Below the pieces are notes generated by a model. That model was given only the letters and a program-made list of their open reading frames with translations. It was not told the origin of the DNA and did no database searches. From positions 62,001-126,000 of the forward strand of contig NZ_JARRAF010000009.1 of NCBI RefSeq assembly GCF_030129945.1: a stretch of 64,000 nucleotides of DNA. Direction: 5' to 3'. Positions 1 through 8,371 of the stretch are shown here, piece by piece. The DNA comes from Parachitinimonas caeni (GTDB taxonomy: Bacteria; Pseudomonadota; Gammaproteobacteria; Burkholderiales; Chitinimonadaceae). A program made the translations under genes and the position numbers. Within the stretch, counting starts at the first letter, position 1. Every line of letters starts with the position of its first letter.

Positions 1-693
1 GAGGTTGATCATCGCCTCGGCGTAGCGGTCATCCAGCCGGATCGCCTCACGGAAGGCAGCCTCCGCTTCGTCCACCTGCTCCAGCTCGCACAGGGCCAGC
101 GCCATATTGTTGGGGATCTCCGGTGCATTCGGGATCAGCTCGGCGGCCTTCTTCAGGGCTCGCACCGCCTCGTCGAATTTTTCGGACAGCATCGAGACAT
201 TGCCCAGCTCATACCAGGCCGGGCCAAGGTTCGGGTCGAGCAGGGTAGCGCGGCGCAAAAAGCTGCGGGATTCCACATAGTCGCCCAGCTCTTTCAGGGT
301 GAGGCCCACCCAGTAATAGGCTTCGGCGTTGTCGGGTTGAAAGTCGAGGGCATGGCGAAAACTTTCCAGGGCACCTTGCAGATTGCCCAGCGCGGCGCGG
401 CAGCGGCCTTGCATCAGCAGGCGTGGCACCACGGATTCGGTGGCCGAACTGGCTTTGTCCAGGCAGTCGAGGGCGTCCTGATAGCGAGCCTCGGCATGCG
501 CGACCAGGGCCTTGAAGAACCAGGCCTGGCCGTGGTCTTCACGCCAGGCAATCAGCTTGTTGCATAGCGTATCGGTGTCTTTGAATTTGCCTTGAGCGAG
601 GTATTGCACGGCCATCTCGATCATCTGCTGAGCGTTGACGACCAGTGCGCTGTCTTCTTCGTTGCTGACGGGGGCTTGCGTGCTGTTCTCCAT
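1..693 (-). CDS. TPR-repeat protein (3' end outside window)
   Basis: Reading the minus strand from the ATG at 693 gives 231 open codons that run off the left edge, so the C-terminus is missing. The translation begins MENSTQAPVSNEED and continues with consecutive helix-turn-helix repeats of TPR type, for example a unit around residues 110-140 (ALESFRHALDFQPDNAEAYY) and units with the typical W/L-G-Y/F-A/L-P spacing through to the edge. TPR proteins are protein-interaction scaffolds. No signal peptide or transmembrane segment is seen, so a cytoplasmic location is likely. No enzymatic domain is visible in the present part, but one could lie in the missing C-terminus (for example a glycosyltransferase or sulfotransferase). 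The start is the first ATG of the open frame. The amylase gene upstream on the same strand ends about 430 bases away, so it is probably not in the same operon. Confidence 0.8.
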   Translation of the reverse strand, partial: MENSTQAPVSNEEDSALVVNAQQMIEMAVQYLAQGKFKDTDTLCNKLIAWREDHGQAWFFKALVAHAEARYQDALDCLDKASSATESVVPRLLMQGRCRAALGNLQGALESFRHALDFQPDNAEAYYWVGLTLKELGDYVESRSFLRRATLLDPNLGPAWYELGNVSMLSEKFDEAVRALKKAAELIPNAPEIPNNMALALCELEQVDEAEAAFREAIRLDDRYAEAMINL

Positions 694-1119
694 GATTCCT
701 CTCGCTACGTAAGGGGCGTGCTTCAAGGGGATGGTCCGCCGGGCATGGGACTACGCAGCGCACCTAGGTATGCCGCATCAAGCCTGCTTACGCCTTGCCG
801 GTATGCTGGAAAGTACTGCGATTGGTGCCGTGGTGGCGGCTGTCCAGGGTTCCCTGCCGTTTGTCTGCTACATCCCCATCCAAGTCTATATAGGTTGGAT
901 CTGCGCAATGTGCCAAGGAGTGAATGGGGCCAAGATCGGCTCTGGAAGCGGGCTTGACGCAGATTGAACAAGACTTGTCTATCGAATCAAATGCTTGCAC
1001 GACTCCTGCCGCCAGGTATGAAGGGTAACGATGCGAGCCCGGTGTATTCTGGCATGGCCGTGACGGTCGCGCCGGGGCAGAACGAGGGGAGCCCTCGTTC
1101 TGCTGAGGGCCGGTGTCTG
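694..1119. other. Intergenic region without a supported gene
   Basis: About 425 bases lie between the TPR gene start and the amylase stop. Several short open frames occur on both strands, but none has a ribosome binding site or a recognisable protein-like translation. The only structured element is the 11-bp inverted repeat next to the amylase stop, listed separately. The TPR gene promoter should lie here, but no convincing -35/-10 pair was identified. Confidence 0.5.
1078..1102 (-). terminator. Possible terminator hairpin after amylase gene
   Basis: A perfect 11-bp inverted repeat, CAGAACGAGGG and its complement with a 3-nt loop, starts 18 bases beyond the amylase stop on the minus strand. 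The stem is strong, but no run of T follows in the direction of transcription. It is therefore a stem-loop that could terminate or stabilise the mRNA 3' end rather than a textbook intrinsic terminator. Confidence 0.4.
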
Positions 1120-2955
1120 CTACTTGAAATTGCCGTCGTCTCGGCGGGCGGTGCCCGTGGCGGGGATGGCATAGCTGCGATTGCTGCCGGTTTCCCACAT
1201 GGTAGTGCTGCCATTCCGCTTGAGGTATTTGTATTCGACGGTCTGACCTGTGGGCAACGCTACTGACTGGCAGGTCCACAGTGGATAGGTGCTGGCGGTG
1301 GTGGTGCAGGGCAGGGCCGCCGTGACCGACCAATTGCCCAGCGCGCCCGTGTTGCCAACGACATGAATCGCCTCGCCCCAGCTGGTGGTCGCCCGCACGG
1401 TGAAGGTCACACGGGTTTGGCCACCGTCCCCGTCGTTGGCTTTGGCGCCGATATGAATCGCCAGTGCATCCATCGGCCCGACGCTGAGCGTGGCAAAGCC
1501 GCTGCCATCGACCTGCACGGTCTTGCCTGAGCAGCGGCCATCGGCTTGCAGGCCGCCGCTGATCACATCGCAATAGCTGCCTGCTGCCAGCCCGGTTTGA
1601 AAGCTGCGCGCCCATTGATGGGTGTCATGACGATTGATGACGACAAAGCCCCGGTTGCCCCGGCTGAAGGCAATCTGATCGGCCGAATCGCTGACCCAGT
1701 TGCTGACATACCAATTGGCGTTGGTCCAGTTGCGAAAGCCCACCATACCGGCAATGAAGCGGCTTCGATGTGTGCAATCCCAGCCACTGGCCCCGGTCGG
1801 ATTGACATCCGCCGTGCAATTGACTGCGCTGCCATTCGGATCGTTGTAAACCGGGCTGGAGGGAGGCCCCATATCGTGGTCGTGGTTGAAGTAGTAGCCC
1901 GACATCACCTGCGGATAACCATAGGGCCAGGCCAGCATGAAGGTATGGGCCAGCCGGTGCATGGCGCCGAAGTAGACATTCATCGAGTCGTAATGCACGC
2001 CATCGGGCTTCTTGCGCTCGGTATCGTGGTTGTTGACGAAGACGGTGGCATTGAGGGATGGCACCAGTCCCCAGGGGTTGGCCACCGGATCAAGAACCGC
2101 TTTCAGCTGCGACAGACTTTGTCCGCCCTGGCGGTCGAAGGCATTGCGCATGGCATAGATGTACTTGAACTCGTTGACCGTACCGTTCTTGAAGTAATTC
2201 GCCAGCGGTGTCACGCCATCGCCAATGGTTTCCTGGGTCACGAAGTAGCTGCCCGGCACCTTGTTGAGAATCGCCCGGATATCGTCTTCGTGCATATGCT
2301 TGGCGGCATCAATACGAAAACCTGCTACCCCCAGCGAACGCAGATGATTCAGATAGTCGGCAATCTTGTTGCGGACAGGGTCTTGTGCAGTATCCAGATC
2401 GGGCAGCCCCGGCAACGAACAGTTGAGTACCCGTCCCCGGTTGTTGTCGTAATCGGCCGGAACAATGTCGCAGGCGGCGTGGAAGTTGCCAGGACCATAG
2501 GGCACAGCCGGATAGTCGCGGCTATTGTTGGCCGCCATGTGGTTGAACACCACATCAACATATACGTCCACCCCGGCCTGGGCGCAGCGGCTCACCATCG
2601 CCCGGAACTCCTCCTCAGAACCACTGCGGCCGCTGATCTGGTACGACACCGGCTGGTAGCGCGTCCACCACGCGCTTCCGGCTATGGAAGCCTGGGGCGG
2701 CGACACCTGCACGGCGGCATAGCCACGCGGCCCCAGATGGTTACGGCACTCGGCGCCGATGTCGCTCCACTTCCACTCGAACAGATTGACGTAAGCCGTG
2801 CGCGGAACGCCGGGGGCGTATTCGCTGGCAGCCATCACGGGCGATGCCAGTCCAAGCAGGCCACACAGCACGGCAGCGCCATGGCGGCGCAGGAAGCTGG
2901 CAGACCCTGGCGCACAAAGCGGGGGCACAGACAGCTGGCGAGAGGTTCCTTGCAT
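1120..2955 (-). CDS. Secreted alpha-amylase, GH13 with C-terminal CBM20
   Basis: This 611-residue enzyme hydrolyses internal alpha-1,4 bonds of starch or glycogen outside the cell. Residues 1-43 form a signal peptide: a basic start, the hydrophobic core AAVLCGLLGLA and an Ala-rich cleavage site near VMA-AS. The GH13 barrel follows, with conserved regions VDVVFNHM (region I), GFRIDAAKH (region II, nucleophile D216), a region III variant with E242 in VTQETIG, and FVNNHDTE (region IV, D311). Residues about 515-611 are a CBM20 starch-binding domain (VTFTVRATTSWGEAIHVVG, LGNW, VEYKYL). An AAGGAGA ribosome binding site lies 7 bases before the ATG, fixing the start. The length and architecture match the Streptomyces or animal-like alpha-amylases of GH13. 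The gene appears monocistronic. A long antisense frame (1546-3042) is a shadow. Confidence 0.95.
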   Translation of the reverse strand: MQGTSRQLSVPPLCAPGSASFLRRHGAAVLCGLLGLASPVMAASEYAPGVPRTAYVNLFEWKWSDIGAECRNHLGPRGYAAVQVSPPQASIAGSAWWTRYQPVSYQISGRSGSEEEFRAMVSRCAQAGVDVYVDVVFNHMAANNSRDYPAVPYGPGNFHAACDIVPADYDNNRGRVLNCSLPGLPDLDTAQDPVRNKIADYLNHLRSLGVAGFRIDAAKHMHEDDIRAILNKVPGSYFVTQETIGDGVTPLANYFKNGTVNEFKYIYAMRNAFDRQGGQSLSQLKAVLDPVANPWGLVPSLNATVFVNNHDTERKKPDGVHYDSMNVYFGAMHRLAHTFMLAWPYGYPQVMSGYYFNHDHDMGPPSSPVYNDPNGSAVNCTADVNPTGASGWDCTHRSRFIAGMVGFRNWTNANWYVSNWVSDSADQIAFSRGNRGFVVINRHDTHQWARSFQTGLAAGSYCDVISGGLQADGRCSGKTVQVDGSGFATLSVGPMDALAIHIGAKANDGDGGQTRVTFTVRATTSWGEAIHVVGNTGALGNWSVTAALPCTTTASTYPLWTCQSVALPTGQTVEYKYLKRNGSTTMWETGSNRSYAIPATGTARRDDGNFK

Positions 2956-3021
2956 GATGTTTTCTCCTTGTTATGTGACATTCAGTGCGGCAAAAGGCCG
3001 AAAAATGATTTGCCGCGCCGA

Positions 3022-3050
3022 AAGCTAGCAAATGAAAAATAGGGATTCAA
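3022..3050 (-). promoter_or_regulatory. Candidate sigma-70 promoter for the amylase gene
   Basis: On the minus strand TTGAAT (50-45 side) and TAGCTT (27-22 side) are separated by 17 bases, about 70 bases before the amylase ATG. Both hexamers deviate from consensus at two or more positions, so an activator would probably be needed. The flanking sequence is AT-rich compared with the genes. Identified by eye only. Confidence 0.3.
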
Positions 3051-3656
3051 TAGATGCAAGCATTTATTTTTAAATGAGAAAATGCTTATTTTGCAGGGCG
3101 GAAATTTTCATGTAACTGGCAAATTAAAATCAGAATAAAACTACTGAAAATACCAAAGTATTTGATGGTTTTCGGGTTACGGGTCACGCCCAAGCCTGCC
3201 GGTGCTCGCACGGCACGGGCCTGCCGCCACGGCAGGTCCGCATCGTTTCCACCCACCTGCTGCACCGCAATGGTGCAACCCCGGCATTTTGTTGTGCTGA
3301 CGGACCGGACTACGCGGGATTGTTGTGCATTGCCGCAAATGAAACAAGCGCTTGCTTGATTGGCGGCGAGCAAGCCACTATCGCCTGTATCCAGCCTCAA
3401 CGGGGCAAGATTGCTATCTCCATCCCAACAGAGCTTGGCGATGAAATGTGCACGAAACCTGATAAAGGCAGACCAAACACGAATTGCGGGGCTGAATTTG
3501 CCATTGTCAATAGAAATGCATTGAATTGGCAGAAATGAATATGACGAAGCATTAGCATGCCGCAATGACAAAATCATGTCAGCGACTGACGGATCTGAAG
3601 TGTATTGCTTTGCCAGCAATCTAGCGTGGGGGTTTGGCAATCGAAAAGACCAAGGG

Positions 3657-3682
3657 CAATTATATTGTGCGCAATATAATTG
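3657..3682. promoter_or_regulatory. 26-bp AT-rich dyad, candidate operator
   Basis: Two perfect 11-base arms, CAATTATATTG and its complement, flank a 4-base centre (TGCG). It lies about 700 bases from the nearest gene start on either side. Symmetry of this quality suggests a binding site for a dimeric regulator, or a cruciform or hairpin of an unannotated transcript. No known operator consensus was matched. Confidence 0.35.
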
Positions 3683-3950
3683 GTATATTTCCATGCCCGG
3701 AAATGGTAGTGGCGTTGGGGAATAAATCTTTTGGCAGGCTGAGTTTGTGGTAACGCAGTGTTGAAAATGCCGGTTATTGAGTAAACCACTCCCTAATGGC
3801 AAGACGGGCACCAAAGCCTTCCAGAATCAAGCCTCTGGACGGTGCCTTGCCAATCGACAAGTTCAGAAACACCGCTGCCAGATTAATCCAAATGGCTAAT
3901 AGCCGGTGAGATAGGTGTAGGTAAATGGGAGGTTAATCCACAAATGAAAA

Positions 3951-3974
3951 GGCCACCCTTTTGCAAGGGTGGCC
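3951..3974 (-). terminator. Orphan intrinsic-terminator-like hairpin
   Basis: A perfect 10-bp stem, GGCCACCCTT and its complement with a TTGC loop, is followed on the minus strand by TTTTC. It has the form of an intrinsic terminator for leftward transcription, but no leftward gene is visible between it and the rightward operon at 4.4 kb. It could end a small RNA or remain from a lost gene. Confidence 0.45.
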
Positions 3975-4345
3975 GGGTAGACACAATCAAGATTGGAATG
4001 TGTTTTAGGTGATGCTAATCCGCTTGATTGCACGGATAAAACCATATTGCGCTTGACATGCGACGACTACGATATAGGGGATAACGTAATTTGCATATTC
4101 ATATGGTAAAGCATGGTCTACATGAGGGGGTTTTGCTTATATTCTCAAGTAGTATTTGCTTATGTAGATAATCTTCGCATGTTGAAAATTTCTGGTCAAC
4201 AATAAAATCAGGATTTGCTGATCCTTGGGAGCCACATGCACAGGCCGGGCCGAATGGCTGATCGGGCAAAATGGCTTAAGTATCTGGCAAACAAGATAAA
4301 AAACAGGGTCAGGTGTCCTGATGGAATTGTTGCGGATCGGGCGAC

Positions 4346-4361
4346 TGGCATATTGCTTGCT
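4346..4361 (+). promoter_or_regulatory. Sigma-54 (RpoN) -24/-12 promoter
   Basis: The 16-mer TGGCATATTGCTTGCT fits the RpoN consensus TGGCACRNNNNTTGCW at every defined position except one (T for C). The -24 GG and -12 GC are correctly spaced. Transcription would start near 4372, just upstream of the ATG at 4403. This favours that ATG over the TTG at 4370 as the start of the ATP-grasp gene. A possible enhancer half-site pair, GTTGA-N10-TCAAC, lies at 4181-4200, roughly 150 bases upstream, a usual distance for an enhancer-binding activator. Confidence 0.6.
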
Positions 4362-4402
4362 ATGCTGATTTGAGCTTATTCACGCTGATCCGGACACCTG
4401 CA

Positions 4403-5872
4403 ATGCACGCTCTTGCCCTGCCTGATGCCCGTCACTACGACGAAATGCTGCTCGCCAGCGGTGCGGTGCGACCGCACTATCAGGGGTTCGCCGGCTGGTT
4501 GCAGGCACAGAGCCCGGAGGCACTTGCCCGTAAGCGGCGTGAGGCCGATCTGTTGTTTCGCCGTGTCGGGATTACCTTTGCCGTGTACGGGGATGAAGCC
4601 GGCGCCGAGCGCCTGATTCCGTTTGATCTGGTGCCCCGCGTTATCCCCGCCGCCGACTGGCAGCGCCTGGAAGCCGGCCTGCGGCAGCGGGTGATGGCGC
4701 TCAACCGGTTTCTGGCGGACATCTACCACGAACAGGCTATCGTACGGGCCGGGGTAGTGCCGGCCGAGCAGGTGCTCACCAACAGCCAGTATCAGCCAGC
4801 CATGCGTGGTCTGACCCTGCCTCATGGCATCTATGCTCATATCACCGGCGTGGACGTGGTGCGCGCCAGCGATGGCGAGTTTTATGTGCTCGAAGACAAT
4901 CTGCGGGTGCCCTCTGGCGTTTCTTACATGCTGGAGAACCGCAAGATGATGATGCGGCTGTTTCCCGAGCTGTTTGCCCGCTATGCCGTTGCGCCGGTGG
5001 CGCACTACCCCAATTTGCTGCTGACAACCTTGCGCCACGCCACAACAGTCGAGAACCCGACGGTGGTGGTGCTTACCCCCGGCCAATACAACTCGGCGTA
5101 TTTCGAGCATGCCTTTCTTGCCCAGCAGATGGGCGTCGAGCTGGTGGAAGGTCAGGATCTGTTCGTCAAGAACGACTATGTCTATCTGCGCACCACGGCC
5201 GGGCCAGTGCGGGTGGATGCCATCTACCGGCGTATCGACGATGCGTTTCTGGACCCGCTGGCGTTCCGCGCGGATTCGATGCTGGGCGTGCCGGGGCTGC
5301 TGTCGGTTTACCGCAAGGGCCATGTCGCCCTGGCCAATGCCATCGGCACCGGCGTGGCCGACGACAAGTCGATTTACCCCTATGTGCCGGAGATGATCCG
5401 TTTCTATCTGGATGAAGCGCCGATATTGGCCAATGTACCCACCTGGCAGTGCCGCAAGCCGGTGGAGCTTGATCATGTGCTGCAGCACCTGCCCGAGCTG
5501 GTGGTCAAAGAGGTACACGGTGCCGGCGGTTACGGCATGTTGATCGGGCCAGCGGCAAGCCAGGCTGAACTCGCAGATTTCCGGGCCCGGCTGCGGGCTA
5601 ACCCTGGCAACTATATCGCCCAGCCGACGCTGAGCTTATCCAGTTGCCCCACTTTCGTCGAAAGCGGCATTGCGCCACGACATATTGATCTGCGTCCCTT
5701 TGTGCTGACGGGCAAGGAGATCTGCATGGTCGCAGGCGGCCTGACCCGCGTCGCGCTGAAAGCGGGTTCGCTGGTGGTCAACAGCTCGCAGGGCGGTGGC
5801 ACCAAAGACACCTGGGTGCTGGAGGAAAACGGCAGCAGCACGCCGGGGGATAAGTCGTTTCTGCCAGTTTGA
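4403..5872 (+). CDS. Circularly permuted ATP-grasp protein (DUF404/DUF407 type)
   Basis: About 489 residues from the ATG at 4403; a TTG at 4370 would add 11 residues but coincides with the predicted transcription start. The protein carries signatures of the circularly permuted type 2 ATP-grasp family: EDNLRVPSGVSYMLENR, VVLTPGQYNSAYFEH and the glycine-rich nucleotide loop KEVHGAGGYGMLIGP, followed by RPFVLTGKEICMVAGGLTRV. ATP-grasp enzymes join a carboxylate to an amine through an acyl-phosphate. Members beside alpha-E and transglutaminase-like genes are predicted to act as peptide or amide ligases, but the substrate is unknown. It is the first gene of an operon with the GNAT (45-base gap), alpha-E and transglutaminase genes. 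It is probably cytoplasmic, as no signal peptide is seen. Confidence 0.9.
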   Translation: MHALALPDARHYDEMLLASGAVRPHYQGFAGWLQAQSPEALARKRREADLLFRRVGITFAVYGDEAGAERLIPFDLVPRVIPAADWQRLEAGLRQRVMALNRFLADIYHEQAIVRAGVVPAEQVLTNSQYQPAMRGLTLPHGIYAHITGVDVVRASDGEFYVLEDNLRVPSGVSYMLENRKMMMRLFPELFARYAVAPVAHYPNLLLTTLRHATTVENPTVVVLTPGQYNSAYFEHAFLAQQMGVELVEGQDLFVKNDYVYLRTTAGPVRVDAIYRRIDDAFLDPLAFRADSMLGVPGLLSVYRKGHVALANAIGTGVADDKSIYPYVPEMIRFYLDEAPILANVPTWQCRKPVELDHVLQHLPELVVKEVHGAGGYGMLIGPAASQAELADFRARLRANPGNYIAQPTLSLSSCPTFVESGIAPRHIDLRPFVLTGKEICMVAGGLTRVALKAGSLVVNSSQGGGTKDTWVLEENGSSTPGDKSFLPV

Positions 5873-5917
5873 TTGCCTGCTATGAGGGCAGTAATTTTTA
5901 TGAGGGAAGTGAAAACA

Positions 5918-6475
5918 ATGACAACGCATGAATCATTCGCTACAGCAACCTTTCCGGTAGACATCAGGCCCTTGACGGGTGATGAGACCAATGCCGCCTT
6001 GCCCGACTTGATCGGGTTATTAAGGGATGCGGTCGATAACGGCGCTTCAGTGGGCTTCATGGCCCCCCTGGCTGAGAGTACGGCTCGGCAGTACTGGCTG
6101 GATGTATTCGCCAGCTTGTCGCGTGGTGAGCGCGAGATCTGGGTCGCCCAGGCCGGTGACAGACTGGTTGGTGCCGTTCAGCTCGAACCTTGCGGCAAGG
6201 CCAATGGCCGGCATCGGGCAGAGGTTCAGAAGCTGTTTGTTCACTCGCACTGGCGGCGCAAGGGCCTGGCCCGACGCTTGATGCAGGCGCTGGAGCAATG
6301 GGCGCTTGAGCACGGGCGCAGCCTGCTGGTGCTGGATACTGAAACCGGCAGCGCGGCTGAGCAACTGTATCAGTCGCTGGGTTTTGCGCTTTCCGGGCAG
6401 ATTCCCGATTTTGCCTTGAGCCCCGATGGAACCCTGCGCCCCACCTCGGTTTATTACCGCCAGCTGTCTCGCTGA
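5918..6475 (+). CDS. GNAT family N-acetyltransferase
   Basis: 185 residues from the ATG at 5918, preceded by GAGGGAA at good spacing. An in-frame upstream start at 5873 lacks a ribosome binding site. The acetyl-CoA-binding motif A is clear (VQKLFVHSHWRRKGLARRLM, with the Q/R-x-x-G-x-A pyrophosphate loop as RRKGLA), followed by motif B (LLVLDTETGSAAEQLYQSLGF). The family transfers an acetyl group from acetyl-CoA to an amine; the acceptor cannot be read from the sequence. It sits between the ATP-grasp and alpha-E genes, which are usually direct neighbours, so it may modify the product or substrate of that pathway. The last C-terminal residues (YYRQLSR) fit a complete gene. Confidence 0.9.
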   Translation: MTTHESFATATFPVDIRPLTGDETNAALPDLIGLLRDAVDNGASVGFMAPLAESTARQYWLDVFASLSRGEREIWVAQAGDRLVGAVQLEPCGKANGRHRAEVQKLFVHSHWRRKGLARRLMQALEQWALEHGRSLLVLDTETGSAAEQLYQSLGFALSGQIPDFALSPDGTLRPTSVYYRQLSR

Positions 6476-6493
6476 CAGCGCCGGGAGTCTGCC

Positions 6494-7435
6494 ATGCTGA
6501 GCCGCACCGCCGCGCAGCTTTACTGGATGTCACGCTATCTGGAGCGAGCCGAGAATCTGGCCCGCATGCTGGATGTCAGCTACAGCCTGTCGCTGCTCCC
6601 GCAGTCGCGGGGGGCGGCTGCCGAGATTGGTGCGCCGCTGGTGATCACCGGCAGCTGGCAGGCTTTTCACCAGAAACACGCCGGGTTGACGGCTGACCGG
6701 CTGGTGGACTTCATGGTGCTGGACCTCGACAACCCGTCGTCGATTGTGTCCTGCCTGCGTTGCGCCCGCGAGAATGCGCATGCCGTGCGCGGCAAGATCA
6801 CGGCCGAGATGTGGGAGAACATCAACGCCACCTGGCTTGAAGCCCAGGCCCTGCCACGTAGCGATCTGGCCGATGCCGGCGCCTGCTTCGACTGGGTAAA
6901 GGAGCGTTCGCACCTGTTCCGGGGTGCCACCTACGGCACCTTGCAGCGCAACGATGCGTACTGGTTCATCCGGCTGGGCACCTTCATCGAGCGAGCCGAC
7001 AACACGGCACGCATTCTGGACGTGAAAGCCCATCTGATCGGCCCCGGCGTGGCGGAATCGGCCCCGGATTACTACGCCTGGAGTGCCTTGCTGCGCTCGC
7101 TGTCTGCCTTCGAGGCGTATCACGAAGCGTATCGCGATACCTTGAGTGCCCGGCGGGTGGCTGAGCTGCTGATTCTGCGCCGCGATATTCCGCGCAGCCT
7201 GCGCGCCTGTTGCGATGAGATCCTGCAGATTCTGCCGCAGATCGAAAGTGGCGAAGGAGCGGCCGACCGTGGGCGCCCAGTGAAGCGCATGGCTGCCAGC
7301 CTTGCCGCCAGTCTGCAGTATGGCGCCATCGACGAGATCCTGGTCGAGGGGCTGCACCGCTATCTCAGCCATTTTCTTGGCGAAGTCAGCCGCTTGGCTG
7401 ATTCGATTCACCATGCTTATCTGGAGGCTGCATGA
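6494..7435 (+). CDS. Alpha-E domain protein (DUF403)
   Basis: 313 residues, ATG preceded by GGGAG. The N-terminus LSRTAAQLYWMSRYLERAEN and the repeat of the same pattern at FIRLGTFIERADNTARILD are the hallmarks of the all-helical alpha-E domain. The length is typical. Its biochemical role is not established. It is almost always encoded with the circularly permuted ATP-grasp protein and a transglutaminase-like protein, so it is thought to work in the same peptide-modifying pathway. It starts 18 bases after the GNAT stop and ends about 46 bases before the next gene, consistent with one transcript. Confidence 0.9.
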   Translation: MLSRTAAQLYWMSRYLERAENLARMLDVSYSLSLLPQSRGAAAEIGAPLVITGSWQAFHQKHAGLTADRLVDFMVLDLDNPSSIVSCLRCARENAHAVRGKITAEMWENINATWLEAQALPRSDLADAGACFDWVKERSHLFRGATYGTLQRNDAYWFIRLGTFIERADNTARILDVKAHLIGPGVAESAPDYYAWSALLRSLSAFEAYHEAYRDTLSARRVAELLILRRDIPRSLRACCDEILQILPQIESGEGAADRGRPVKRMAASLAASLQYGAIDEILVEGLHRYLSHFLGEVSRLADSIHHAYLEAA

Positions 7436-7481
7436 AACACTGCCATCCATCGCTGGTGCGTGATTCGGCACGGGGGTGTTC

Positions 7482-8276
7482 GTGAGGCTGCATGTCGAAC
7501 ACACCACCGTCTATCGCTATGCCAGCCCAGTGGCCTACAGCGTCCAATACCTGCGGCTAACCCCACGCTCCGGGCCGAGGCAGACGGTTATCGACTGGCA
7601 GCTGGCCTTGCCCGGCCCGGCCCAATACTGCACCGATGCCTGGGGCAATGTGCTGCATGTGCTGACGCTTGATCACCCTCATGACGAGATCAGCATTCAC
7701 GCTCACGGCGAGGTAGAGACCGAAGGCGACGGCTTGCAGGCAGAAGACGATGGCTTGCCCCCCTTGCTGTTCCTGCGGGAGACATCGTTGACCGGTGCCG
7801 ATGCCGCGATTCGCGACTTCGCACAGACCTTCCAGCAGGCCATCGTCCAGGATCGGCAGGCGGGGTTGGGTCTGATGATGGAAGGCCTGCTCGAACGCAT
7901 GCCTTATGAGGGGGGAAGCACGGAGGTGGCAACTTGCGCCGCAGAAGCCTTTGCCGGCGGGCGAGGGGTGTGCCAGGACCACACCCAGGTTTTTGTCGCA
8001 GCCTGCCGCAGCCTGGGTTTGCCGGCCCGCTACGTCAGTGGCTATCTTTACACCGGCGATTCGACCCATGTTGCCAGCCATGCCTGGGCAGAAGTCTGGC
8101 TGGGGCAGGGTTGGCTTGGTTTTGACATCAGCAACCAGCGCCACCCCGGCATGGGCCACCTCAAGCTGGCGATTGGCCTGGATTACCTCGACGCCTGCCC
8201 GATCCGGGGCGTGCGACGCGGCGGCGGACAAGAAGCAATGCAGGCCGTGGCACGGGTTTCGCAGGCAGACCAATAG
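7482..8276 (+). CDS. Transglutaminase-like cysteine protease family protein
   Basis: 264 residues from the GTG at 7482, which has GGGGG a few bases upstream and gives the usual start MRLHVEHTTVYRY; a GTG two codons earlier is possible. The N-terminal beta-rich bacterial transglutaminase-like domain (about 1-85) precedes the catalytic core, where C164 (RGVCQDHTQV), H200 (VASHAWAEVW) and D215 (WLGFDISN) form the Cys-His-Asp triad. Bacterial relatives are thought to be peptidases or amide-bond transferases rather than true protein crosslinkers. It is the last gene of the ATP-grasp/alpha-E operon. No signal peptide is seen, so it should act in the cytoplasm. The next gene is convergent. Confidence 0.9.
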   Translation: MRLHVEHTTVYRYASPVAYSVQYLRLTPRSGPRQTVIDWQLALPGPAQYCTDAWGNVLHVLTLDHPHDEISIHAHGEVETEGDGLQAEDDGLPPLLFLRETSLTGADAAIRDFAQTFQQAIVQDRQAGLGLMMEGLLERMPYEGGSTEVATCAAEAFAGGRGVCQDHTQVFVAACRSLGLPARYVSGYLYTGDSTHVASHAWAEVWLGQGWLGFDISNQRHPGMGHLKLAIGLDYLDACPIRGVRRGGGQEAMQAVARVSQADQ

Positions 8277-8371
8277 TCAGATATCAGCGGTCAGACATCC
8301 TTCGTTGGCACCGCCGGAAACAAGTCATCAAGATGCGACCCGACGCCTGCCAACCGGACTGCAGCAACCGG

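Larger units (their letters stand above)
2956..4369. other. 1.4 kb gene-poor region between amylase and ATP-grasp operon
   Basis: No convincing protein-coding gene was found. The longest open frame (3086-3814, minus) has a non-protein-like translation and no ribosome binding site. The region contains the amylase promoter candidate, a GC-rich hairpin with 7-bp arms (3220-3236), a short palindrome CAAGCGCTTG (3345-3354), a 26-bp AT-rich dyad (3657-3682), an orphan terminator-like hairpin (3951-3974), and the sigma-54 promoter of the downstream operon (4346-4361). It may hold a small RNA or a decayed gene. Confidence 0.5.

Noticed and set aside
1546-3042. Plus-strand open frame of 498 codons over the amylase gene
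   Set aside because: It is antisense to a clear GH13 enzyme with catalytic residues and a ribosome binding site; the antisense translation has no recognisable feature.
3345-3354. Palindrome CAAGCGCTTG as a LacI-family operator
   Set aside because: Ten bases of symmetry are too short without a repeat copy or nearby promoter; it is about 400 bases from the amylase start.
3086-3814. Minus-strand open frame of 242 codons in the 1.4 kb gap
   Set aside because: There is no ribosome binding site, the amino-acid pattern is not protein-like, and it spans hairpins and the AT-rich dyad.
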